This document shows positions 51,617 through 60,231 of a DNA stretch of 64,000 nt, piece after piece. Position 1 is the stretch's first letter; every line of letters begins with the position of its first letter. The notes below the pieces were generated by a model that did no database searches, was not told where the DNA came from, and saw only the letters and a list, made by a program, of their open reading frames with translations. The translations under genes were made by a program, and so were the position numbers. The DNA is from Casp-actino8 sp001510335 (lineage in GTDB: Bacteria; Actinomycetota; Acidimicrobiia; Acidimicrobiales; Ilumatobacteraceae), in contig JAQCEM010000010.1 in NCBI GenBank assembly GCA_027729635.1, positions 4,009 to 68,008 of the forward strand. Reading direction: 5' to 3'.

Positions 51617-52438
51617 ATGACCAATTTGATTTCTGGCTCAAAGATTGCAATTTCACCACTTCCGGGCGCTCTTGGGGCGGTCGTTGAGGGTCTTGAAGTC
51701 ACCAAGTTGAGCGACGAAGCCCTTGCCGAAATTGCGGTCGATCTGAAGGCGGCTTGGGCCGAACACCTAGTGCTGTTTTTCCCTGGAGCCAATTTGGCCC
51801 CCGCCGATCAAATGCGCTTGGCGCGACTCTTCGGAAACCACATTGCGGCGACCACCGAAGCCGGTGGCGATTACCGCAACGCACCGTCTTTGCGCGATGA
51901 GGGATTCCCCGAAATCTTGGTGTTGGACACAGAGCTGAAACTCGACCCTCGTCAGACCGCGGTGTGGCACACCGACGTGACTTTCACTGGTAATCCGCCA
52001 ATCGGGTCGATGTTTGTGATGGAGATTGCCGCGACCTCTGGCGGCGACACCATGTGGTCGAATCAAATCAAGGCCTTCAATTCTTTGAGCACTCCGGTGC
52101 AAGATTTCATCAGCGGACTCAATGCCATGCATGGCCGTCCACCAAAGACCGGGACCGCAGTGCATCCGATGGTGCGGGAACATCACGTGACCGGCGAGAA
52201 AGTTCTGTTTGTTAATCGCGGTTGGACGAACTCGATTGTCGGATTAACGCCAATGGAGAGCATGCACCTCCTTGAGGTCATCAACCAGACGGCAGAACGA
52301 CCCGAGTTGCAGATTCGGTGGAAGTGGACCTCGGGCGATGCCGCACTGTGGGATAACCGTTACACAATGCATTACGCCTTAAATGATTACCACGGGCAAC
52401 GCCGTCGTGCCCGTCGCGCCACGATCTACAACGTGTAA
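51617..52438 (+). CDS. TauD/TfdA family Fe(II)/2-oxoglutarate dioxygenase
   Basis: A 273-residue oxygenase. Iron ligands are WHTDVTFTGNPP (His, Asp) and the distal His in YTMHYALNDYHGQRR; the Arg for 2-oxoglutarate is in RRARRATIYNV. Relatives oxidise taurine, alkyl sulfates, aryloxyacids or small organic acids; the substrate is not clear. Divergent from the ADH operon across operator 1 and ends one base before the FadD gene. Confidence 0.88.
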   Translation: MTNLISGSKIAISPLPGALGAVVEGLEVTKLSDEALAEIAVDLKAAWAEHLVLFFPGANLAPADQMRLARLFGNHIAATTEAGGDYRNAPSLRDEGFPEILVLDTELKLDPRQTAVWHTDVTFTGNPPIGSMFVMEIAATSGGDTMWSNQIKAFNSLSTPVQDFISGLNAMHGRPPKTGTAVHPMVREHHVTGEKVLFVNRGWTNSIVGLTPMESMHLLEVINQTAERPELQIRWKWTSGDAALWDNRYTMHYALNDYHGQRRRARRATIYNV

Positions 52439-53995
52439 TTATCTAACAGAATTTCGCAGTTCAAATTTGAGAACTTTGCCGCTGGCGTTGGTGGGAAGTG
52501 CATCAACAAATGTGATGTATCGCGGAACCTTGTAGTTCGCCATTCGATTGCGCGCCCAATTCAACAGTTCGTCAATGTCAACGCGTTGATCATGGCGCTT
52601 CACCACGAATGCATGTCCAACTTCGCCCATACGTTCGTTGGGGCGACCAACAATTGCGACTTGTGCAATTGCTGGATGATTCATGAATTCATTTTCAATT
52701 TCTGCCGGGTATGCATTAAAGCCTCCGACGATGAACATGTCTTTGAGTCGATCGGTGATCGTGATGTATCCATGTTCGTTCATGACACCAATGTCGCCAG
52801 TGTGTAGCCACCCATCAGCATCGATTGTTTGTGCCGTGGCCTCTGGATCGGCAAAGTATCCAGGCATCACGTTGTAGCCACGGCAAACGATTTCGCCAGA
52901 CTGTCCATGTGCTACCTCAAGATTGTTTTCATCGACGACTCGAACTTCGACATCGGTGATTGCGCGACCACTGGTTGTTGAGATTGTGACGGGATCATCT
53001 TCGGCGCGACACATTGTGACGGTGCCCGTTGATTCGGTGAGGCCGTACGCAGTCAAGATCACTTCAAAGTTCAATTCATCGCGCATTCGTTTGATCATCT
53101 CAACGGGAACAGCGGCAGCACCAGTGACAGCGAGACGTAACGAAGACAGATCAAACTTGGCCCGGTCGGGATGATTGAGAATTGTGAGATACAAAGTGGG
53201 TGGACCTGGAAGTGCCGAAATCTTTTCGTCGCTGATTTTTTGCAGAACCGATGGAACGTCAAAGACGGGTACGGGCACCATTGTGGCACCACGCAATAGG
53301 CATGCGAGGAAACCGGCCTTGTATCCAAAGGTGTGAAAGAACGGGTTGACGATTAAGTAGCGGTCAGTCTCGTTCAGGCCAACAATGTTGGACCATTCAA
53401 GAAAGACGCGAATTGTTTGATCGTGGCGCGACATCACGCCCTTTGGTTTTCCGGTTGTTCCGGATGTGAAAATGATGTCGCAGAGATCTTCTGGAAGTAC
53501 TTGTGATTCGCGCTGTTTAACCAATGCGTCTGATGTCGTTGAGCCGCTGGTAATGAATTGCGACCAAGTCTGATCGTCGTTGGCGGCATTGCCTGAAATC
53601 ACGATGATGTTCGAAAGGCATTCGGTGTTTTCGCCTGCCTGACGTAGCTCATTGACGTAGTTGGTGCCGAGAAAATCGTTGCAACAAAATAGAAACTTGG
53701 CGCCACTTCGTTCAATGACGTACGCCGCCTCGTGGCCCTTGAAGCGGGTGTTAATTGGTACTAAAACTCCACCGACCAGTTGAGCGCCAAGCGCAGCAAA
53801 AATCCATTCGGCACTGTTGGGCGCCCAAATCGCAACGCGGTCACCATGTCCAAGACCTTGGGCAATGAAGGCGCGTGCTGCCGATTCGATTTCGTGGACG
53901 ACTTCAATGAAAGACCAACGTCGTGAGCCGTCAACTAAAGCTTCACGTTCGCCGAACTTCGCGGTGGCCCGCACTACTTGCGGGATGGTCAACAC
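52439..53995 (-). CDS. Acyl-CoA synthetase (FadD3-like)
   Basis: A 518-residue ANL ligase: IIFTSGTTGKPKGVMSRHDQ, TAYGLTESTGTVTMC, DGWLHTGDIGVMNEHGYI and the C-terminal NASGKVLKFELR with the catalytic Lys. It resembles FadD3-type enzymes of actinobacterial ring or side-chain degradation; the substrate is inferred only by class. The start follows the amidohydrolase stop by 2 bases. Confidence 0.9.
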   Translation of the reverse strand: MLTIPQVVRATAKFGEREALVDGSRRWSFIEVVHEIESAARAFIAQGLGHGDRVAIWAPNSAEWIFAALGAQLVGGVLVPINTRFKGHEAAYVIERSGAKFLFCCNDFLGTNYVNELRQAGENTECLSNIIVISGNAANDDQTWSQFITSGSTTSDALVKQRESQVLPEDLCDIIFTSGTTGKPKGVMSRHDQTIRVFLEWSNIVGLNETDRYLIVNPFFHTFGYKAGFLACLLRGATMVPVPVFDVPSVLQKISDEKISALPGPPTLYLTILNHPDRAKFDLSSLRLAVTGAAAVPVEMIKRMRDELNFEVILTAYGLTESTGTVTMCRAEDDPVTISTTSGRAITDVEVRVVDENNLEVAHGQSGEIVCRGYNVMPGYFADPEATAQTIDADGWLHTGDIGVMNEHGYITITDRLKDMFIVGGFNAYPAEIENEFMNHPAIAQVAIVGRPNERMGEVGHAFVVKRHDQRVDIDELLNWARNRMANYKVPRYITFVDALPTNASGKVLKFELRNSVR

Positions 53996-53997
53996 AA

Positions 53998-55206
53998 TTA
54001 CTTGAGGTGCGTAATGCTGAGCATCTTGATGGCGTTGCCGCGCATCAACTTGTACACGACCTCATCGCTGAGTTCGCGGGTCTGCTCTGCAGCAATCTTG
54101 GCAGTGTGTGGCCACGTCGAATCTGAGTGCGGGTAATCGCATTCAAAGGTGACATTGTCGACGCCGATTTCTTCGAGTGAACGCAAGCCGTGCGGGTCAT
54201 CGAAGTAACAGCCGTAGATGTGCTCTTTGAACAACTGGCTCGGTGGAACCAAAACTTTGTCGGCGATGCCGCCCCAACCACGATTCTCTTCCCATACGTT
54301 GTTGGCGCGCTCGAGGATGTACGGAATCCAACCGATCTGGCCTTCGCTGTACGCAATTTTGAGATTGGGGAATTCGGTGAAGACACCACTCATGAGCCAA
54401 TCGACCATGCTGAAGCAGCAGTTCGCGAACGTGAGTGTTGAGCCAACAGCTGCGGGCGCATCAGGTGAAGTGCTCGGCATCTTTGATCCTGAACCAATAT
54501 GCATGTTGATTGTTGTTGCTGTTTCGTTACAAGCAGCGAAGAAGGGCTTCCAGTATCCATCTTTGTCATGGATACTGGGCAATCCGAGGTTGGTGGGGAT
54601 TTCGCTGAAGCACACTGCGTGAACACCTCGTGCTGCGTTGCGACGTACTTCGGCAGCAGCAGCTACTGGGTCCCACAACGGAATAATGCACAACGGCAAC
54701 ATACGTCCGCCTGATTCGCCACACCATTCTTCAACCATCCAGTCGTTGTACGCACGTACACACAACATGGCGAGTTCTTTGTCTTTGGCTTCGTAGAAAG
54801 TCTGTCCGCAGAATCGCGGGAAGGTGGGGAAGCATAATGAAGCTTCAATGCCTGCAGTGTCCATGTCTTCGAGACGTTCTTTGAGTTTGTAACTACCTTG
54901 ACGCATTTCGTCATAGGTGATGCCCGCTAAGATGACTTCATCACGTGAGAAACCGACAGCGGTGTCGAGTCGAGTGAGTGGACGACGGAGGTCTTCGTAG
55001 AACCACCAATCGGCCAACGGGCCCTCTTCACCTTTTTCGCCGGGGATGGCGGTGAAGGTTCCACCGACGAACGTCATTTGCTTTACGGGCAGGCGGTGGA
55101 CTCGTGGTCCGACGTCGGCGTACTTCGAGGGAAGGCGGTCCGACCAGACAGTCGCTGGTTCAGTGATGTGGTCGTCAACCGAGATGATTTTTGGCAATTC
55201 GCGCAT
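53998..55206 (-). CDS. Amidohydrolase family 2 protein
   Basis: A 402-residue metal-dependent TIM barrel. It begins ISVDDHITEPATVW (an HxxEP type metal motif) and has TINMHIGSGSKM, MSGVFTEFPNLKIAYSEGQI and the late ECDYPHSDSTWPH (metal Asp region). This family (decarboxylases, C-C hydrolases) is common in actinobacterial lipid and aromatic clusters. The ATG at 55206 is placed 7 bases after TACCCT. First gene of a two-gene operon with FadD. Confidence 0.87.
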   Translation of the reverse strand: MRELPKIISVDDHITEPATVWSDRLPSKYADVGPRVHRLPVKQMTFVGGTFTAIPGEKGEEGPLADWWFYEDLRRPLTRLDTAVGFSRDEVILAGITYDEMRQGSYKLKERLEDMDTAGIEASLCFPTFPRFCGQTFYEAKDKELAMLCVRAYNDWMVEEWCGESGGRMLPLCIIPLWDPVAAAAEVRRNAARGVHAVCFSEIPTNLGLPSIHDKDGYWKPFFAACNETATTINMHIGSGSKMPSTSPDAPAAVGSTLTFANCCFSMVDWLMSGVFTEFPNLKIAYSEGQIGWIPYILERANNVWEENRGWGGIADKVLVPPSQLFKEHIYGCYFDDPHGLRSLEEIGVDNVTFECDYPHSDSTWPHTAKIAAEQTRELSDEVVYKLMRGNAIKMLSITHLK

Positions 55207-55213
55207 GAGTCTG

Positions 55214-55219
55214 AGGGTA
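55214..55219 (-). promoter_or_regulatory. -10 hexamer TACCCT of a leaderless promoter (amidohydrolase)
   Basis: On the minus strand, seven bases precede the ATG at 55206. Confidence 0.55.
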
Positions 55220-55228
55220 GCACCCGAA

Positions 55229-55245
55229 TCTGACGCCGCGTCAGA
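55229..55245. promoter_or_regulatory. Operator 2: TCTGAC-N5-GTCAGA between amidohydrolase and LLM genes
   Basis: TCTGAC GCCGC GTCAGA, with AA and TT outside extending the symmetry to 21 bp. It begins 9 bases upstream of the amidohydrolase -10, covering its -35 region, and is 50-66 bases from the LLM start. Confidence 0.8.
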
Positions 55246-55282
55246 TTCTGCGTGCAATGGGCGTTGTCGGCCTGAGGCGACC

Positions 55283-55288
55283 TACGCT
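55283..55288 (+). promoter_or_regulatory. -10 hexamer TACGCT of a leaderless promoter (LLM gene at 55295)
   Basis: Six bases before the ATG; those six include GGAG, but too close to the start to act as a ribosome site. Confidence 0.5.
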
Positions 55289-55294
55289 CGGAGC

Positions 55295-56212
55295 ATGGTT
55301 CCCCCTAAGCAGACTCAAGCAAAGCCCCGAATGACGGTCGGCGTGGCGTTGCCGCAAATGGCGACCGGTCTGGACCGAAATCGACTGGTGGAATGGTGCC
55401 GCGAAGTGGATTCGGGCCCATTTTCAAGTATTTCGGCAGGTGAACGCATCACTTTTCACAATTTGGACGGTTTTACCCTGTGTTCAGCGGCCGCGGTCCT
55501 GACCGAGCGAGTGCGAATTTTGGTCAACGTGGCGGTGCTGCCCTGGCATGCGCCGGCGCTCGTGGCCAAAGAACTGGCGTCAATGGATGTGGTGTCGGGC
55601 GGACGAGTTGAAGTGGCGGTCGGAGTGGGCGGACGTCAACAGGACTATGCCGCATTGGGTTCGCCATTTGCTGGCCGCCACAAACGACTCGATGAGGCAG
55701 TTTTTGAACTGAAGCGACTGTGGGCGGGCGGCGTCGCTGCTGATGGTGAGAAGGTGGGGCCTGCCCCGTTGCAGGCAGGTGGTCCGCCGGTCTTGGCGTC
55801 GGCAATGGGTCCGAAGTCGTTAGCTCGTGCGGCTCAGTGGGCTGTGGGCGTTAGCGGTTTTACGTTGTTGGGTGATTCTCGTGAAGCCGGACGACTATTT
55901 CGGGCGACAGAAAGTGCTTGGAATAACGCAGGTCGTACCGATAAGCCTCGATTAGTGACGGGGTCGTTTGTTGCACTTGGCGCGAATGCTGCTGAAACTT
56001 TGCGCGATTTTGCGGCAACGTACTTGCATGTGTTTTCACCTGATTTAGCGAAGTCATTATCAGAGGCGATGACGCTTAACGAGCAATCACGACTGGTTGA
56101 CTTACTTGATCAAGTTGAAGCAGAAGGCGCAGACGAGTTCATTGTTGTTCCCGCAACTAGCGACCCTGCGATGATAGAAGAACTTGCTGAGGTTGTTGCT
56201 TCGCGTCAGTGA
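55295..56212 (+). CDS. LLM-class flavin/F420-dependent oxidoreductase
   Basis: A 305-residue luciferase-like protein: TVGVALPQMATGLDRNRLVE, VRILVNVAVLPWHAPALVAK, ELASMDVVSGGRVEVAVGVG (a typical LLM run, split here) and PVLASAMGPKSLARAA. Cofactor F420 or FMN. Divergent from the amidohydrolase over operator 2. The last 7 bases overlap the TSUP gene on the other strand. Confidence 0.85.
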   Translation: MVPPKQTQAKPRMTVGVALPQMATGLDRNRLVEWCREVDSGPFSSISAGERITFHNLDGFTLCSAAAVLTERVRILVNVAVLPWHAPALVAKELASMDVVSGGRVEVAVGVGGRQQDYAALGSPFAGRHKRLDEAVFELKRLWAGGVAADGEKVGPAPLQAGGPPVLASAMGPKSLARAAQWAVGVSGFTLLGDSREAGRLFRATESAWNNAGRTDKPRLVTGSFVALGANAAETLRDFAATYLHVFSPDLAKSLSEAMTLNEQSRLVDLLDQVEAEGADEFIVVPATSDPAMIEELAEVVASRQ

Positions 56213-56997
56213 TTGTTGTCGGGATTACGTTGCAGGTCCCAAACCATTCGGATTGCGACAATCAAAACAAGTGAAGCAAACAAAACATTGGAAAGATCTT
56301 GCGACATCTGATCGGCGATGATTCCTCCGCCAATTGCCGAGATGATTCCAGAGACACCGACGATGCTTGCGACACGCAGGTCAACGTTGTCGGCCTTCCA
56401 ATTACGCCACGTTCCCATCATAGATGTTGGAATAATGACTGCAACTGACGTGCCCTTGGCAACGACGCTGAGTTCGCTAAAGAAAACAGACATCGCCGGA
56501 ACCATGACGACGCCGCCGCCGATACCAAGTAAGCCGGCCAACGTTCCGGTGACGAAACCAATAAAGACAAGGGCAATCGCCGCAAAGACTGTCAAGGCTT
56601 CACGACCATCTGCGTTCAACGGAATGAACAAACGAATGGCGGTGATGAGAAGCATGACTGCAAAGAGATTGCCCAAAACTTTTTTGGGAAGAATGTGAAT
56701 CCACTTGGTGCCAACTACTGCACCAGCTAAGGCTCCAATGGCGAGCCACAACGCCATGAACCAGTCGACGTTGTCTTGGGTCCAGTAGGTAATGAGGCCT
56801 GCGACAGAGATTGGTAAAACTGCCCCAAGAGAAGTTCCGTTAGCAAGGCGCTGATCAAACTTGAGGAGTAAAACAAAGGCCGGCACGATCAAAATGCCTC
56901 CACCGACGCCGAACAGTCCTGAGAGCAAGCCGGCACCAAGACCGACGGCCAGAGCGATGGCGAGTCGCGATCTAGTTTCTGTCGCTTGAACTGTCAC
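56206..56997 (-). CDS. TSUP family transporter (TauE/SafE, sulfite exporter-like)
   Basis: A 263-residue membrane protein with about eight hydrophobic segments and the two TSUP repeats: GLLSGLFGVGGGILIVPAFV and GTLAGLLGIGGGVVMVPAMS. The family exports sulfite, sulfoacetate or other organosulfur anions. With a TauD homologue close by, a link to organosulfur use is possible but not shown. The GTG start is 6 bases after TAGAAC, a near match to the leaderless -10. Confidence 0.88.
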   Translation of the reverse strand: MTVQATETRSRLAIALAVGLGAGLLSGLFGVGGGILIVPAFVLLLKFDQRLANGTSLGAVLPISVAGLITYWTQDNVDWFMALWLAIGALAGAVVGTKWIHILPKKVLGNLFAVMLLITAIRLFIPLNADGREALTVFAAIALVFIGFVTGTLAGLLGIGGGVVMVPAMSVFFSELSVVAKGTSVAVIIPTSMMGTWRNWKADNVDLRVASIVGVSGIISAIGGGIIADQMSQDLSNVLFASLVLIVAIRMVWDLQRNPDNNH

Positions 56998-57102
56998 ATA
57001 ACAGTTCTAGTCGCTGGGGTGAACTGGCGGTGGCATATGCCGTCGCCGCGATTGGTGAAATATAAAGTTGGGGACTGTCCAAAAAAGAAAGTTGTGATTC
57101 TG

Positions 57103-57999
57103 ATGCGTAGATCTTTTGCACTTGGTGTCATTGTCGCCCTATCAGGTTTAGTGGCCTGCTCGAGTGGCGATAGTTCGAACAACGCCTCTGATCCTTCAGT
57201 TGTTGAAACGGAAGTACCGGTTACTGACGCTCCGACGACTGATGCTCCGGTGACCGAAGCTCCGACGACGACTGAAGTCACAGAACCGTTGCAAATTTTG
57301 GTGACGAATGATGACGGTATTGGTGCCGATGGTATTGATGTGATCGTGCAGGCATTGCTGCAACTCGACAATGTTGAACTCACCGTCGTTGCGCCGCTTG
57401 AAAATCAAAGTGGTAGTGGCAGCAAAACGACCGAAGGTGCTTTGACGGTTACCGATGCGACAACCAAGAGCGGTTACGCCGCCAAAGCAGTTGCTGGTTT
57501 CCCTGCCGACAGCATGGTGTGGGCCATTGATCAAGGCGGTATTGACTTTGTACCCGATCTTGTGGTCTCTGGAATTAACAATGGACAGAACTATTCGCTG
57601 GAAATCGTCTCGTTGTCGGGCACAGTTGGGGCGGCGCGCGCTGCAGCCCAGCGGAATATTCCATCAATTGCAGTGAGTCAGGGATTGGCTGATTCTCCGG
57701 ATTATCCGACGGCAGCCGATGCAGCCGTGAAATGGATTGAGGAACATCGTGATGAACTGATCGCTCGTGCTGATGGAACCCCAGTGACCGAATTCGCCAG
57801 TATCAACGCTCCGACGTGTGCTGAGGGCCTGAAAATTCGAGGAGTAATCGAAGTGCCGATTGAGTCAATGGGTACTCGTGATTACAACGCCAACAATTGT
57901 GCATCAACAGTTGAGCCCACTGGAGATGTGAGTGGCTTCCAAAATGGGTATGTCACGATTACCAAACTGCCCATCACCGGCGGACCATTCGCAGACTGA
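57103..57999 (+). CDS. Exported SurE-like nucleotidase, lipoprotein
   Basis: A 298-residue SurE homologue on the outside of the cell. Signal peptide with lipobox (LSGLVACSSGD), then a linker of TDAP/TEAP repeats, then the SurE domain: LVTNDDGIGADGI (metal Asp pair), VVAPLENQSGSGS (Ser) and VVSGINNGQN (Asn), which is the complete metal site. SurE proteins are 5'/3'-nucleotidases and normally cytosolic. The ATG at 57103 is the likely start; GTG at 57094 is also possible. Confidence 0.85.
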   Translation: MRRSFALGVIVALSGLVACSSGDSSNNASDPSVVETEVPVTDAPTTDAPVTEAPTTTEVTEPLQILVTNDDGIGADGIDVIVQALLQLDNVELTVVAPLENQSGSGSKTTEGALTVTDATTKSGYAAKAVAGFPADSMVWAIDQGGIDFVPDLVVSGINNGQNYSLEIVSLSGTVGAARAAAQRNIPSIAVSQGLADSPDYPTAADAAVKWIEEHRDELIARADGTPVTEFASINAPTCAEGLKIRGVIEVPIESMGTRDYNANNCASTVEPTGDVSGFQNGYVTITKLPITGGPFAD

Positions 58000-58013
58000 G
58001 ATAACTGACCGAA

Positions 58014-58976
58014 CTATTTGCTGAGTACTGAAGCGCCAACGCGACGGCGATGGAAGGTTGCATCGCCGTAAGCGCGCATGAGCGCCCACGACTTCTTCAT
58101 CCACAGTTGAAGATCGGCTTCCCAGGTGTAACCAATGCCGCCGTGCACCTGCATGGTTGAACGACTCGCTCGGTAAGCGGCTTCACTGGCGAGAGCCTTG
58201 GCCATGCTGATGTCACGAGCTGCCGTCGCAGCACCAGTACTTGCGCTCCATGCGGCTCGGTAAGTAGGCGCTTTGGCGAATTCAACTTTGAGTAACGCAT
58301 CAGACATGAGGTGTTTGACGGCTTGGAAAGACCCGATGGGCTTGCCGAATTGTTCGCGTTGACGCGCATATTCGGCAGCGACTTCGATCATGCGCTCTGA
58401 TGCACCGATTAAATAAGCGGCACTTGCGAGTGCCATGACATCTGATGCGGGTAGTCCGAAAACTTCAGCAGACGCACTTGTTTCAGTTCCGCCAGAAATG
58501 GTGAACAGTTGACGTCCGCCGTCAATGCCATGAGCATCGCTGGTCGAAAAGCCAGTAATGACTGCTTCGTTGCGTAAAACAAGATTGGCAACTTGGGCGT
58601 GAGCAACATATGGAATGTTGTCAACCCAAAGTGTTGCAATCTGCGAACCGTCAACTAATGAGGGCCCCCACGAAGTATTCGCAAGTGCAGGTGCTGCCAC
58701 CGCCATGTGTTCGAGCACCGGTCCGGGAACGCCTGCTCGACCTAATTCTTGGAATAACAAAATGGCATCAATCAACGTGCCACCCATTCCGCCGGCCGAT
58801 TCGGAAACGAGCATCGAGAGCACGCCCATCTCGGAGAGGCGGGTCCACAATTGTGGAATGTGTCCGGTGTGATTTTCCCAAGCCTCACGAACATGAGCGG
58901 GAGTGCACTCATTCGACAATAAATCGCGAAGACCCTCGGCGAAGAGGCGTTGATCATCGGTAAATGAAAATTTCAT
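58014..58976 (-). CDS. Acyl-CoA dehydrogenase, short type
   Basis: A 320-residue ACAD-like protein: FSFTDDQRLFAEGLRDLLSN, LGRAGVPGPVLEHMAVA and ASEAAYRASRSTMQVHGGIG. It is shorter than the usual 380 and lacks the strong FAD block in the middle, as in the FadE partner subunits (for example FadE29/FadE27-type) that act as alpha2beta2 heteromers. It follows the next ACAD by 4 bases, so a heteromeric enzyme is likely. Confidence 0.85.
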   Translation of the reverse strand: MKFSFTDDQRLFAEGLRDLLSNECTPAHVREAWENHTGHIPQLWTRLSEMGVLSMLVSESAGGMGGTLIDAILLFQELGRAGVPGPVLEHMAVAAPALANTSWGPSLVDGSQIATLWVDNIPYVAHAQVANLVLRNEAVITGFSTSDAHGIDGGRQLFTISGGTETSASAEVFGLPASDVMALASAAYLIGASERMIEVAAEYARQREQFGKPIGSFQAVKHLMSDALLKVEFAKAPTYRAAWSASTGAATAARDISMAKALASEAAYRASRSTMQVHGGIGYTWEADLQLWMKKSWALMRAYGDATFHRRRVGASVLSK

Positions 58977-58980
58977 GACG

Positions 58981-60129
58981 TCACATTCCCTTCGGCAATT
59001 GCAGCACGCGGTCAGCGATGATGTTGCGTTGAATTTCGTTGGTTCCGGCGTAGATCGGACCACTCAATGAAAACAAGAAGCCGTCAACCCAGCGTTCAAA
59101 GGGTCCTTCCATACGTTCGGATTCGGGTCCAAGGATCTGCAGCGCGATTTCATGGATGCGCACATCCATCTCACTCCAGAAGATTTTGTTGAGGCTTGCC
59201 TCGGCCCCAATTGCCCGACCTTCAAGCATTCCGGTCACGGTTTGATACGTGTGTAATCGGTAACCCTCGGCCTGCATCCAGACATCAGTGACAGCATCTG
59301 AAAGTGCAGTATCTGTTGGGTCGGCGTAAGTGCGCCACAAATGAATTAAGCGGTTGACAGCCTCAGAGAATCGTGCGGGACTACGCAAACTCACGCCACG
59401 TTCAAAGCCAGCAGTCGCCATGGCGACACCCCAACCTTTGTTTTCTTCGCCCAAAGTATTCGCTAACGGAACGCGTACATCGTCAAAAAAGATTTCGGCA
59501 AATCCAGTATCGCCATCAAGTTGTGCGATGGGTCGAACAGTGATACCAGGCAGATCAAGGGGACACAGAATAAAGGTCAAACCCCGATGGCGATCGGCAG
59601 TCGGGTCAGTGCGGAAGATTCCGAAACACCAGTCAGCCCATACGGCACGGCTCGCCCAAATTTTCTGGCCATTTAAAATCCATTCATTACCATCGCGAGT
59701 TGCCTTACTACGAATACCCGCCAGGTCGCTGCCGGCATTGGGCTCGCTCCAGGCTTGACCCCACACAATTTCTGATGAGGCCATAGAGGGCAAGAACTTG
59801 GCTTTTTGTTCTTCGGTGCCGACTTCCATAATGGTGGGGCCGAGTAAGAAAATGCCGTTTTGATTCACTCGACCGGGCGCACCCGCTCGGTAATACTCCT
59901 CTTCAAAAATCAACCACTTGATGTAATCGGCGTTGCGGCCGCCGTACTCAACAGGCCACGACACGGCCGACCAGCGACCCTCGTACAACTTTTTTTCCCA
60001 CACACGATGGAGGGCGAAGCCTTCTTCGGTGTCAAAGCTAGGAAGTGGAGAAGTGGGCACGTTGGCCTCAAGCCAGGCCCGCGCCTCAGCGCGGAATGTG
60101 GACTCTTCACTGGTTTCGTTGAGATCCAT
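58981..60129 (-). CDS. Acyl-CoA dehydrogenase, FadE28/FadE26-like
   Basis: A 382-residue ACAD with the flavin block WGQAWSEPNAGSDLAGIRS and WILNGQKIWASRA, then FVDGFLFSLSG-type C-terminus with IYAGTNEIQRNIIADRVLQL. Together with the short ACAD it probably forms an alpha2beta2 pair, as known for actinobacterial steroid side-chain enzymes. A -10 TAAGGT at 60145-60140 lies 10 bases before the ATG; operator 3 is 18 bases further. Confidence 0.88.
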   Translation of the reverse strand: MDLNETSEESTFRAEARAWLEANVPTSPLPSFDTEEGFALHRVWEKKLYEGRWSAVSWPVEYGGRNADYIKWLIFEEEYYRAGAPGRVNQNGIFLLGPTIMEVGTEEQKAKFLPSMASSEIVWGQAWSEPNAGSDLAGIRSKATRDGNEWILNGQKIWASRAVWADWCFGIFRTDPTADRHRGLTFILCPLDLPGITVRPIAQLDGDTGFAEIFFDDVRVPLANTLGEENKGWGVAMATAGFERGVSLRSPARFSEAVNRLIHLWRTYADPTDTALSDAVTDVWMQAEGYRLHTYQTVTGMLEGRAIGAEASLNKIFWSEMDVRIHEIALQILGPESERMEGPFERWVDGFLFSLSGPIYAGTNEIQRNIIADRVLQLPKGM

Positions 60130-60163
60130 ACGGTGACGAACCTTAGTCGCAGTCGATCAAAAA

Positions 60164-60180
60164 TCTGACGCCGTGTCAGA
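60164..60180. promoter_or_regulatory. Operator 3: TCTGAC-N5-GTCAGA between ACAD and acyltransferase genes
   Basis: TCTGAC GCCGT GTCAGA. It starts 18 bases upstream of the ACAD -10 hexamer, the same spacing as operator 1 to the ADH promoter, covering the -35 place. Confidence 0.75.
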
Positions 60181-60219
60181 AATCGTTGGTGAGACATATT
60201 CGCTGAACATTCGCCCAAC

Positions 60220-60225
60220 TATCCT
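60220..60225 (+). promoter_or_regulatory. -10 hexamer TATCCT of a leaderless promoter (acyltransferase)
   Basis: Six bases lie between it and the GTG at 60232. Confidence 0.6.
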
Positions 60226-60231
60226 GACCCC

